A stretch of 23,592 nucleotides of DNA from Plakobranchus ocellatus (lineage: Eukaryota; Mollusca; Gastropoda; Plakobranchidae): NCBI GenBank assembly GCA_019648995.1, contig BLXT01001432.1:286035-309626 (forward strand). Reading direction: 5' to 3'. The notes beneath the pieces were generated by a model, which worked only from the letters and a program-made list of their open reading frames with translations, did not search any database and was not told the DNA's origin. Below, one piece after another: positions 1 to 23,592 of this stretch; the stretch's first letter is position 1; each line of letters begins with the position of its first letter. Position numbers and translations under genes: made by a program.

Positions 1-316
1 CCCCCCCCGCCCCCCCCCCTTTTTTTAGATGTTTGGCACTTTAATGTTTAAAGTTAAATTAAATATATAAAAAGGTTTCTTTTCACATGCAATAGAGGAT
101 GGAAAATTAGTGATGTAGAATTAATACCTATTAAAAATGCGGAACAGGCACTTTAACTTCCATTAAAATAGTAGAAGCCTATAGGCATATGGACATTAGA
201 AATAGTGTTGGGGAACACAAAAATCATTTATCTTTCTTTTATCCCAAGTTTTTTTGGTTTAAAAAAGAAACGTCTACTATTTAAGTCTATTTCATACCTT
301 CACTCTCTATTCTCAG
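1..316 (+). other. End of upstream intron; window opens on C-tract
   Basis: Bases 1-27 are C8-G-C10 followed by T7. The rest is AT-rich intronic sequence ending in the pyrimidine-rich acceptor of exon w1. I see no earlier coding exon here; the start of the gene is off the window. Confidence 0.75.
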
Positions 317-13616
<13,300 letters not shown>

Positions 13617-16100
13617 TTCTGCAGCACTAGTCTAACAATAGAAATAAAACTGTACATTCTAAGGCCATCTTGCACTCTGCACACCAAGCCATTTGGCAAA
13701 ACTCTGATCAAGGGCAGTGCAGTATAAAGAAAGGTTTCTGAAGGAGGCACGCTTTCTCCAATTCTCACTCACACCGCTTGGTGCGGGCTTGATCTTGAAT
13801 TCACACCTTCATTGATGTGGTAAGATAGAAATGATTCATCACCCTAACATTGTTGCGGCCGAGTTGCTTCTCTAGTCCAAACCATTGACAATCAGACACT
13901 CGAAATTTATCAGTTTGCGCATAATCAAACTTAACTTTAAACATTTGTGTTTTTGTTTTGCTGAGAGAGTATTTTATTCTGGACTCGAGAACATATTTAA
14001 CATTTACGTGAAAAAGAAAGCCTCAATCATTTAAACAAGTAAAGGTTGGGGAGAAAGGATGAAGAATATTAATTTTGTCTTTAGCAAAAAGATGTAATGA
14101 AGTGGAGTTTTTTTAATTCTAATAACTTCTAGGGTAGAAATGGGTGAACCACTTAATGGTCATCAATTTTACATTGCTCTCTCTCTGTCACTTTTTGGCA
14201 TACGTGTACATGTATGTGTTTTATGTATCTGCGACAAGAAAGAAACGACCCAATCTTTGAATCTTTGTATATATTTTCAGGTCAGCATTTGACCCAAAAA
14301 AAGTTTCAGCTCCTCTTGCCAAATTTTTTCGCATCGCTGTTCAATGAAATTGTTTATTGTCACTTTCATGTATAGTGTGTATGCGTTCACTGAATTTGAA
14401 GAATTTAATTTTTTTTTTCACTTACTGGCATTTAATTTCATACTTCAAAACATGGTCAAAGTAGTAGTGAAAAAAAGAATAATATTGTAAGAAATGCTCC
14501 ATGTTGACCCCCTGTTAAATGGATAAAAGTGACTGGAATGTTATTATCGAAAAGCATGAAAGTTTTGTTATACCTAAGCCTCGTGTAAATTACGACTGAA
14601 TCAATAAGTATAGACTAAAGTAATTGCACTCCAGATCGAATTCACATTTACAAGCTAAGATATAAAATTTCATTAAAACGATCAGATCTTAGCTTTTGGG
14701 CTACGTGAACAATTAACTTACTAACTTGCTTTGTGAGAGTCAGATAGGAGTACATCCACTAAGGTAGATGTAAAATATTTTCTTTTTAAAAAAGGAAAAA
14801 AAAAAGACTTTTAGCATTGGAGTCTTTTTAATATGGCAATACATGGAGGCACACCAACCACGCTCAGAAAACATTTTCTAAATGAAAAGTTGGTTGCGAG
14901 TAATTATTATTTTTTTTTAATCACGATTTTTAAACCACAGCTACAGTGTAGTATCATTTTAATGAGCAATTTATCAATTGAAATATAAATTTTGAAATAG
15001 AAGGTGCATACAAATTGATGTAAATGCCTCCACATTGTAGGCAAGGATTATCTATTTGAACGATCTTAACATAAATATTTATTTGATTCGTATAGTCATT
15101 TATTGCTCCAATTGACTTTGAGAAAGCTATAAAAAAATGCTACCATATTTCTAATTTTAGACATAATTCTTTTTTTTTTTTTTTTTCATTTACAATTTTA
15201 AAGATTTATTTAAGGTTTAATTTTGCGAGCTGATTCAATTGGTATATTATGTTATTGAATCAACTACAGGCAGGCGGATAAATAGTTCATGATGGCTTTG
15301 TGACATCAGAAACCACAATCGCAAATTCTCAGATCCAAAAACTAGCCCTAAATGGTATTTTAAAATTTTGTTTCAAAAGAATTCTCTTCTTTCACTGCTT
15401 TGTAAATCATGGTGAAAATATTTGTTCAACACCAATGGCGACACTCATGCAGAAGGTAAAAGACTAAAAGTGTTCCTGGTGTAATACAAGTTGTACTACA
15501 ATTGCTGTGCAAATTAGCACCACTTGTGCCCATCACCCCATGAAAGTTTAGAGTGCAAAAAGAAGAGAATAGTCTCGGCTTGCAAATATTCAATTTTAAC
15601 GGAAATATTTTCAGGTTTTCTTTCCTTTCCTTTTTACCTTTCTATTATATTTTCTTTGCAATGTTGCTATTAGGCAGCATAGTAGAATTGTACTACAATG
15701 CTGAATTTAATGATTAAAAGTATGATTATCTTTCTATACAGTCAGGCTTTTGTGCAGGTAAACTGAGCATTGTTTTATGTCGATTTCTCTGGAGACCCAG
15801 ACTAAACCAGGCAGAGGTTAGATTTTTAACATTAGAAATCATTAATACAGTCAGAAACAAAACAATAGGCCTTGCATTAAGTCTTGCAATTGGAGTGAAA
15901 ACTAAATGGTAATACAATAAATCTGTGCCTAAATATTGAGGTTCAAACTATTTTTTAATGGATTAAAAAGATGGGAAAAAACGCGTTTAAAATTCTCTTT
16001 TCTCAAAAAGTTATGTGCAACTCTTTTGGACTAGTCTCAAGATATATGGTGAAAAAAAAGACTTCATGGTAAAATTTCCATTCTTCAAATGGTTTTATTT
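13617..16100 (+). other. 3' UTR and possible continuation
   Basis: AT-rich sequence without plausible ORFs directly follows the stop codon. AATAAA at 13643-13648, only 27 nt after the stop, is a possible early poly(A) signal; another AATAAA is at 15916-15921. Where the transcript really ends cannot be decided from sequence. Confidence 0.5.
13643..13648 (+). terminator. Candidate proximal poly(A) signal
   Basis: AATAAA lies within gaaataaaactgtacattc, 27 nt downstream of the stop codon, with a TGTA word just after. It would give a very short 3' UTR. Alternative signals lie at 15916, 17102 and 17222. Confidence 0.35.
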
Positions 16101-16124
16101 TTACCAAAAAGGATTATGAGTATG

Positions 16125-16164
16125 TATATATATGTGTATGTCAGGTATCATACACATATATATA
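16125..16164 (+). other. Perfect 16-bp inverted repeat (hairpin)
   Basis: The left arm tatatatatgtgtatg (16125-16140) is exactly complementary to catacacatatatata (16149-16164), with the 8-base loop tcaggtat. If the Jagged 3' UTR reaches here, it would form a stable stem in the mRNA. It may also be a diverged TG/TA repeat palindrome. Confidence 0.85.
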
Positions 16165-16778
16165 TGTCAAGCATGTTACACAGTGTTTGAAAGAATCATT
16201 TTCTATGCTTTCACTTTGCCTCCAATTTTAGCTTCTTCTTCTGTCACATACATGTTAAATAATGTACATATTTAAGAAGTATTTGTAATAATTTTGTTTC
16301 ATTAAGATTAGTGTTCTGTTCATTGGTATGAGCAAGTGCTTGGATTTTGATGGATGATAATTAATTGAGTGTCTGTTTTTAAAACACTCTATCTATCTAG
16401 TCAAATAATTGTATTGTTCATCAAATAATTTTACATAGAGAAAAAACTGAATTACATTCATGTTTAGATGTTAAAGAATGCAATATTAATATTGTAGCAA
16501 AAATTCAACTTGTCGCTGTTTGAGAAAAATGCATGCTTTATTTATGTCGTCGCCTTACATGTATTTTATTTCTAGTTTTTTTTAAAAGACAAGGTAGACC
16601 TCAAATTTTTCAAACTGAGGAGATATCATTTGAAAAGATATGTTTGTATAGAAAATATCCCTGCTTGATTGATGTTTCACGAAAACAAGTATGCGCATTT
16701 TCCAGACAGCTGTAAATACAAAACTTCTAAAAATTTATTTTTGTAAGTTTCTGCTTTGTCATGTGATGTGAATGTGTA

Positions 16779-16857
16779 TAATAATATGAATGATAATGAT
16801 GATGATGATGATATGACGATTACAGTAATAGTAATAGTAATAATAATAATAATAATA

Positions 16858-16928
<71 letters not shown>

Positions 16929-16938
16929 TATTATTATT
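16779..16938 (+). repeat. Compound triplet repeat: (GAT)n, then (TAA)n and (TTA)n in opposite orientation
   Basis: Imperfect GAT triplets (about 16790-16820) are followed by (AAT)n at 16837-16859 and a much longer (ATT)n at 16860-16938. The switch point makes a palindrome with about 22 bp of perfect pairing. The open frame of polyisoleucine here is an artefact. Confidence 0.92.
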
Positions 16939-17410
16939 TTGTTAGCAATAGATTTTTTAAAGAGTATTGTCTTTAATGTTATAGAACTTGAGCTCTTACT
17001 GTTGCCTCTGTTTTTATGTTTACATATTACGTCTTAATAACAAATATGCCGATTTGGTTAAATACCTATATCAAAACCATTATTATGTTTGCTTTTAGTC
17101 TAATAAATATATAGGGCAGTTGGTCAGTGATCCAAAATTTCACTGCATTTTAAAGTAAATGGTTTTAATGTCTTCATTTGATATTGTTTTTAAATATCCA
17201 CTGAAGCCAAACAAAGTCTTCAATAAATACAAGAAGAAAACAGATGGAAAACTTTAATGCATGTAATACAAAAATGCGAAAGTGTATGTGCCATTAAAAA
17301 GTAACTGCATTTTGTTTGTATGAATCAATGTGAAATTTGATACAATTATTTTCAATTTTTCAAATCATAAAATTGAACTGTTTTAAGAGTATCAAATAAC
17401 ACCCTCTATG

Positions 17411-17520
17411 ATTCAATAGCTGCAACACTGGACTGACAGTCTAGGTTTGGGGGTTACAATCCTTATATGAATGAACTGACAATCTGATTCATCAGTCTCT
17501 GAAACTGGTTACAAAATTAC
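17411..17520 (+). mobile_element. tRNA-derived SINE relic
   Basis: The order atagctgcaacactgg, then ctgga-ctgacag-tctag (a 5-bp anticodon-like stem with a 7-base loop), then gggttacaatcc (B-box, 17451-17462) is that of a tRNA with part of the D-arm deleted. No acceptor stem closes, so it is not a functional tRNA. The 3' limit is a guess. Confidence 0.5.
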
Positions 17521-18254
17521 ATTTTCTGACTGAAATTTAGTACCTGTTGCTATGTGCTATAGCTGCAAGAACATTTGTTCTAAAATGGATGAAAAAAAAG
17601 AAAAGAAAATATGGCAAAAAGGAATATATTTTAAATTCCTTTGACATAAAAGTTGGCAAAATAAGGGAAGTTATCCATCTGTGTTGAACTGCAGAGGCAA
17701 AAAATAAATAGTTTTAAAAGACTTTAACACAATATTCAGACAATAGTTTCATCAGCAATGATGACATGAAGAAGGCTTCAGGGTTTACCAAACAAAATGT
17801 TTGAAAAGTAATGACATATTTTTCTGTTACTGATTTATTCTTTTCTTTTCCAAAGTTATCTGTAGCAGGTTGTATTTGCAATCCTTCAAATGATAATTAA
17901 TATTGCTCTGTAACCTCTTTTTCATTATATTCCTTTTTTTTGCTCGAGAACATAATGATCTAGTCATGTAAATATTGTGGTATAATTTAACAGCTCAATT
18001 TAGTCATGTTTAAGCCAGCACTAATATGTTTCCATTGTTCAATTGTTTTCATCATCTACACACCCTCAAACTACACAAACATTGTTGACTATTTTGTTAT
18101 AAAAATTTGGTTATATATTACTTAAATGTTACATAAAATTTTTTCGCTGCTTGTATCTCAAATTAGATGTTTCATCCTGAGCTTAACAGTTGATGTTGTC
18201 CAGCTTTTTTTTTAAAGGTTGCATTGCAAAGTAACATCCTCTCAGCTTTGCTTA

Positions 18255-19241
18255 TACGAGAGGCATTCAATAATTCTTAATCCTTTAAAAAAATTTTAAA
18301 AACTTGGCCAAAAGCCTGAAATATTTTATTAACATTAAAGTCACCATGGAAAGTTTTTCAAACTTCTGTGCCTTTCTTTGATTTTCTAAAACCTTAGAGC
18401 ATAATATGACTTTGGTTTTTTTCTCAATCCAGTCTTCATATGCAATTACTGTGTCTTCATTCCTTGCTATGGAAAAGCTGTTATCTAACTACTGCTTTAT
18501 GCATTATTTAAAGATCAAAGGAAGAGGAAAAAGGTTATTAATCAGGCGAATAAGGTAAATGTGTGGAAAATTTGAAGCCCCACTGTTTTTTGCTGTTTAG
18601 ATTGCTAATTTGCTCATTATGTTGGCATACTGCCCAGCGACAGCACAATCTGTTTCAAAACTTTTCATATGTTGGCTTTGCTAGTGAGGACTTCAGTTTT
18701 ATAATAAATAGTAAATAATAATGGCTGATGACTAAGACTTGCATGGCCACTTGTCATTATAACTTCCCCAGAGTCCCAAACAATCATGGCAAAAAAGTTG
18801 GTCCTCTTTAAAGTTGCTTCTTTGGACTAAGAGGTGAAAGTCTTTTCATTACACCTATGAAATTTTTTACTCGGGTTTCATCAAATGTTTCAACTTGATA
18901 CAAAAATTGAGTGCCTTAAGATTTCAAATTGATAAGTTTCTGGCAGGCTGCATTCACCCTCTGTTAAATCCATTTTTGACATGTTTTTCCATTGGAAAGG
19001 ACGAGAGCTAACAATTTTCACAACTTATGTTTGCCACAAGTGCTGCTTAATGCTTATTCTTAATACAAAAATTCAGGCATGATGTCCTGAATAAAATAAC
19101 ATGCTACTCAAACTTTCATTGAGTTCTGTTACAGCTACAGAAACTATATTCAGCACTACATATCCAGTATTTCATTTGACCATTTCAAAGTTGTTCTGGT
19201 TCTATCATAGCTGAATTAAGTCTTATTGAATGCCCCCTGTA
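18255..19241 (-). mobile_element. Decayed mariner-like transposon
   Basis: Terminal inverted repeats match: the left end reads ttatacgagaggcattcaat and the reverse complement of the right end reads ttatacagggggcattcaat. TA dinucleotides flank both ends, as expected for Tc1/mariner insertion. On the minus strand, near 18345-18475, a broken frame contains EDTVIAYEDWIEKK and later CSKVLENQRKAQK, which resemble the C-terminal end of mariner transposases (…VEDWFE…GLENLRKRWQKC). At about 985 bp it is shorter than an intact element, and no intact transposase frame survives. Family placement is by motif resemblance and end sequence only. Confidence 0.6.
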
Positions 19242-20012
19242 TAATATGTCTGTCATTTTAATCAACTATTTTTTGCATGACTTTGTGAAAAAAAAATGAA
19301 AAATGTTTACACTATTTTAAAAATATTTCAATCATACGACTCATTTTTTATTAACCCTCAAGATTCAAAAGAAACTTGTGCAGAATAATATATTTTCATT
19401 ATCTTCAATGATATTTATCCTAATTTGATGCTGATGCTCAAATTATTACACAACAAAATTCTTTCTTTTTAATTTTCCTTTGGCAGAGGAATGCATAACA
19501 CAAAAAAATCAGAGGCTTTTTTAGCAAAATAAAGGTTATAGCTATTTTAATAGTTGACATCAATATTTGGTATCTTGCATTTCAAATAATAATTTACAAG
19601 CATTCAGATGCAACATGCAATTTATTTTGACACATAATATATTACATTTTTTGAAAATTAAATTATATACATGTTGTGTGTATAACAAAATACAAACAGT
19701 AGCAGATAATCTATTGGCTATCACTGGAGGAAATAACATGATATATTTTAGAGAAAAAAGACGAGTGGGAGATTGATAGGAAAAATACTTACTCACTGCA
19801 CGTACATGTAAATAGCTAACCGAGATAACAATATGCACTCTGAAGGTGTGAAAATGTTGTGCAATATCATTCATATAATTGCATTTCTCATTTAAGAGTG
19901 TTATATACAGAAAGATCATATTTAAAGCATTAATACCATTTCCTATGAAAAAACAGCAATACTGAAATCCTTAAGTCGGTCAAGTGATAAATGCATAATT
20001 ATAACCATATTA
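19242..20012 (+). other. AT-rich intergenic or UTR sequence
   Basis: I see nothing that can be supported here. An open frame of 119 codons on the minus strand (19560-19919) has no motif, no splice context and AT-rich amino acid content. Confidence 0.6.
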
Positions 20013-20333
20013 CAGGTTGCCAACTTTCAAGCTTATAAATTAGAAAAACTAGTTTGGGTCGACCTTTGATTATTGAAGAGAAAAAAGTGGTAAACAAACA
20101 AAACTTTTAAGACTGTCTTAAAATTATCATATCTTTATGAAATAGTCCCACATATTATAAGAAAACAATTTGATCAAGCTCAAAAATAAGTTTGCTGAAG
20201 CATATATACTAAATGCAAGTTGTTTTGAAATTAAACTTTTTTTAAACGCGGAAAATGGGCTACATAAAAGAAATAGCTTAGAACCAACAAAATCGGGAAT
20301 TTCTTAAAACATATTTGAAAGTTGGCACGCCTG
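20013..20333. mobile_element. Possible small non-autonomous DNA transposon (MITE, hAT-like ends)
   Basis: The left end caggttgccaactttcaagc and the right end ttgaaagttggcacgcctg form an inverted repeat of about 18 bp with one indel, 321 bp apart. CAG...TTGCCAACT ends are common in hAT-type elements. No clear 8-bp target duplication is visible, so the limits are uncertain. There is no coding capacity inside. Confidence 0.45.
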
Positions 20334-22807
20334 CAGGTATCTACTTTCATCACTGACAACTTATCAGGGCAGCATCAATGGGCAATGAGCCAGGTCAGAT
20401 CCAAGTATCTATTCATGACATTTGAAAACACAGAAACTCAGGAATAAATAATGGCACAGCCCCCCCTTTATGCAGGCTATAACTGCAATTATTTATTGCT
20501 AAACTGCCAAGTGTGAAAGATGTTTCATGTCAATCCATCAGCCATTGTACAAACTTCATGAAAGTGCATTCATTAGGTTTTGCCACTGAGGTAGGGCATT
20601 TGCTTGCCTTCTGGCTGGTTTGATTGCCTAGTTTCACTTTTCCCTAAACTTTAACATTACTTACCATATTCTCATTAAGACCAAACAGTTTCCATCTTTA
20701 TTCTTTACTTAAAATGCTCAGAAATTTGTTTTGCCAGCTGGGTCATGCAATGACACTAAGAATATTGGAAATAAACATTATTTTTTTTTTCTAATCAATT
20801 CAAAGAAAAAAGGTACAAAAACCAAACATCAATCTTCATGCGGAACATATATTCTCAATTCAATTTTTTTTTTTTTTTTCATATTCATAAATTATTAAAA
20901 ATATTTTCAGTTGTTGAATCAACACAAACCAGTGTTATTTCTCCATTATGTAAGTTAACCAGAGCAAATCAGTGGCAAGTCGCTATGGACACTTTTGCAC
21001 TCGTGTCTTATAAAATTTTCATTGACTATTAAAAATAATAAAATCTCAATCCTCAATTGGCATATCTTTTGATGCCATTAGATTAGAGATATCAGGTTTT
21101 TTCTTCTATCAAAAGTGTACACTTTAAGCTAATAAATTGTACTAGAAAATCAAAATGTCAAAAAACAGAGTTGGACTGATTTGCTTTGGTTGGATCACGT
21201 ATCTAGACCTATAGACTTATAATAAACTGTTATGCTATCTCATTAACATTCATAATTCATTGTATGCATTAATTAAATTGAATTTCTTTATCTAAAACTG
21301 CAACAAAAATGAGGCAATTTCTGACATAAAAGGACCTAATTATCATAGTTTATTACTTAACTACAAATATTTTTATTGGTAGACAATTATGATTCCGAAA
21401 TGCATTGTACGTTGTACTTTTTTTTTTTTGTTCTCTTTTCGCCATTAAATATATTAAATTCTTGAGCTGATAACATCACATTGTACTTGTTGTTTTTTTC
21501 TTGGCTCCGTGTCAAATCATAGATTGCACATTGACTAGTGAACTTAAGGGACCTTTCTGCTGTATATTTAAATTGAAATTTGCTACCAACACCCTCGACT
21601 GTAGGCCTGAGATCACACTGTAGTGGATGGACTACATACGCAACCAAACAAACAAGCATCAACCCTGCAGCATTCTTTGCAAAAAAAATATATATATTAA
21701 TAAGCGAGGCTATAACTCTAAGTCTGCGTGTTGATGTTTTATACTCCAGGACCATGCAACTGGGGTAACTGTTAAGACTTAAGATCCTTATGGAACTTGG
21801 GAGACATTAAACAGTGGCCAGGGGAACTTTTTTCCTCACATAAAGCCCAGATATATCTTTTTAACTAAAGTAGCTACTCAATGTGACAGTCCGAGTCTTC
21901 CTGATCGCCCCAAATGATTGCTTCATAGCTTGCTGTAGATATAACAGACACAACAGCTACGGCAAAATTTAGTCAAAAACTGGTCACCAGGTTAACTATG
22001 GGAAAATAATAAAGTGCAAGCAAGCTTTGACAAACTCTCATTAGCAAAAACCTTCTCCAATCAGTCAATATTAGCCATTTTTAAAAAAAAAATATGGCAA
22101 TATTAGGAAGCCTTCATAGCCCACAATAATTGCAGGAAAGTACTCAGTCTTCAAAAAATAAGAACTGGTAAAAATCATCGAAATATAAAAAAGAGGCCTT
22201 GTACAAGTCTGATCAGGGTGTGGCAACTATGTTTAGTTCCCAGAGCAAAATCTCATTAGCAGGGGCGCTTCCTCACACACAGAGGTCAGGTTACAGTCAA
22301 TGCCAGGGGCACAGGACATGTGATAAAATTTTACCTGCACTGCCTGGAATGGCATTGCAGTGTCTGCTTGTAATTTTACATTTTATCGCAACTTTGAAAT
22401 AGTTAAAATGGGAACTCAATATAGTGCAATCATTTTTTCAGTTGTGAAACGTGCAGTAGAAAAATAACTGTTTTTTCTGATGCAGCCTATGATATCATGT
22501 GTTTTGCTTTCATTTACTTCCAAGTGCTCGAAAATAGGCTGTTTAGTTCAACTGATAGAAAAAAAAGGTGCTTGTTTGAAATTTCTATGTTTTAATTGCA
22601 GCTTGCAATTGTCTTTGAATATGTATAAATAAAAGACTAAAGAACTGAGATTATAAAGCTGCAAGAGTCAGCCTCAAATGTAACACACAAAGGTCAGTAG
22701 GTGGTTTTGATTCAAATACTCCTCTTGTCAGGTGGCCCCATCAGCATGATAACAGGAATGCGTGGTGATTAACTGGACTGACATGTTCGTTTGTCTTCTG
22801 TTTGCAG
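20334..22807 (+). other. Intergenic or UTR sequence without supported gene
   Basis: AT-rich. A tRNA-like relic lies at 20588-20628. Short open frames at 21387-21755 (minus) and 22199-22402 (plus) have no recognisable domain or splice structure. Confidence 0.55.
20588..20628 (+). mobile_element. tRNA-like fragment, probable SINE relic
   Basis: gaggtagggcatttgcttgcctt followed by ggtttgattgcc resembles the D-arm to T-arm of a tRNA-Gly-like sequence: an A-box-like start and a B-box with two mismatches at the usual spacing. No acceptor stem, so not a functional tRNA gene. Confidence 0.35.
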
Positions 22808-22890
22808 ACGCCTTTCAAATGTCCTAATGAAGATTTTGATAGAAGAAGTTTGTCTCGTAGCATGGCTTATGAAGTGACTTATTGTTGGAG
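22808..22890 (+). CDS. Isolated exon-like stretch, unknown
   Basis: A pyrimidine-rich acceptor (tgtcttctgtttgcag) and a good donor (ttggag|gtgaga) bracket 83 nt that are open in one frame (TPFKCPNEDFDRRSLSRSMA, then YEVTYCWR). I do not recognise the peptide. It could be an exon of a neighbouring gene whose other exons lie beyond the window, an alternative 3' exon, or chance. Confidence 0.25.
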
Positions 22891-23592
22891 GTGAGAGTGT
22901 CGAGTGTAAATGAAATTTATCCTACAAAGATTGGTTTGCCTTGATAGATTTTGTACACTTTGTGGATATCTCAAAGAGATCTTTCAATCTGTTCTTCTGA
23001 GGTCTTGGCTGCAGCACAAGATTGTGGGCTCCATTATCAAAGACATTTTTTTTCTCTCATGTCACAAACCCCTGCCCTACTTTTAGTTTGGCTAACATAG
23101 AATGAAACATAATCCCAGACCTGCCAACCCCAAATTGTTCTCACAGGAATATTCACCTCTACTCACAGGAATTTAGAAAGTCTCACAGGAATATGCCAGT
23201 ATACAATTAAATGCGCATGGATAAACCGTATTACACTTTAATTATATACTCGACCATAGACATTCCATAACATTTAAGTATAATATCAGAGGATAATTGA
23301 TGCATTTTCGACTCTAAAAGATGCAAGAAAGTATCTCCCTACTCACTGCCATTAGTCCCAATAATATCAAGCCTTAAAGACCTGTAGGCTTAGGGCCCGG
23401 ATGATTAATTTTTTTAAAGGTGTACTACAGTGTACAAAATTCAAAATCTAGCTTATTCAATAAAGGGTTACATGAAAAAAAAAAAGAAAATTATGTGAGA
23501 CAGAATCTCAGTAAGGCTTAAAATTGTGACCCATTAATTATATATTAAATAAAAGAAAACATAGATTTTTTTTTGTTTTTTTTTTTTTTTTT
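22891..23592 (+). other. Right flank; repeat-like words, ends in T-tract
   Basis: cagacctgccaacccc at 23117 followed by three copies of ctcacaggaat (23140, 23162, 23182) looks like the terminal part of a DNA transposon, but no partner end is visible. The window ends in T-rich sequence (23563-23592). No gene seen. Confidence 0.5.

Larger units (their letters stand above)
16101..18254 (+). other. AT-rich 3' UTR or intergenic DNA
   Basis: No supported gene. It holds the hairpin at 16125, the triplet palindrome at 16779-16938, two AATAAA words (17102-17107 and 17222-17227, possible distal poly(A) signals) and a SINE-like relic at 17411-17520. Confidence 0.6.

Noticed and set aside
16711-16718. 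Pumilio-like word tgtaaata (also at 17967 and 19807)
   Set aside because: An 8-mer of this composition is expected about this often in AT-rich DNA, and UTR extent is unknown.
16756-17037. 93-codon frame with a long polyisoleucine run
   Set aside because: It is a translation of the (ATT)n array; no start context or domain.
19560-19919. 119-codon minus-strand frame downstream of the gene
   Set aside because: AT-rich composition, no domain and no splice or promoter context; chance length in AT-rich DNA is plausible.
21387-21755. 122-codon minus-strand frame with a hydrophobic stretch
   Set aside because: Ends in a low-complexity lysine run from a T-tract, no recognisable family; not enough to call a gene.

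Overview
The window is animal genomic DNA. A multi-exon gene has GT-AG introns of about 0.4-1.5 kb, the introns and flanks are AT-rich, and simple repeats and decayed transposons are scattered through it. Fifteen coding exons on the + strand (317-13616) join in frame, with every splice phase matching, into the last ~780 residues of a Jagged/Serrate-type Notch ligand. EGF order, the odd tenth EGF (VIDSCTV...), the VWC-type cysteine-rich region, the membrane segment and a C-terminal PDZ ligand follow vertebrate JAG1 almost residue for residue in spacing. The signal peptide, MNNL, DSL and EGF1-6 exons lie upstream and are not in the window. The sequence suits the single pro-orthologue of JAG1/JAG2 in a non-vertebrate bilaterian. 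AT richness and the repeat types would fit a mollusc or another marine invertebrate, but I cannot fix the phylum.

Layout: 1-316 is the end of an upstream intron, opening on a C-tract. 317-9199 carries EGF7-EGF16 over ten exons. 10084-12819 carries the VWC/cysteine-rich and juxtamembrane ectodomain over four exons. 13189-13616 is one exon for the membrane segment and the whole intracellular tail. 13617-23592 is about 10 kb without any convincing gene: a 3' UTR of unknown length followed by intergenic DNA. It holds a perfect hairpin, an (AAT)n/(ATT)n palindrome, a decayed mariner-like element (18255-19241), a possible small hAT-like MITE, tRNA-derived SINE relics and one isolated exon-like stretch near 22.8 kb.

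The most interesting points are three. A 28-bp tandem duplication has doubled the 5' splice site of the EGF11 exon. Two AG acceptors 30 nt apart, both in frame, precede the transmembrane exon and could vary the juxtamembrane stalk. An intronic 30-bp minisatellite has at least eight exact-length copies. I found no new multi-gene system: this is one developmental signalling gene plus repeats. The protein acts at the surface of signal-sending cells, binds Notch in trans through its missing N-terminal part, and is anchored and linked to the cortex by the part seen here.
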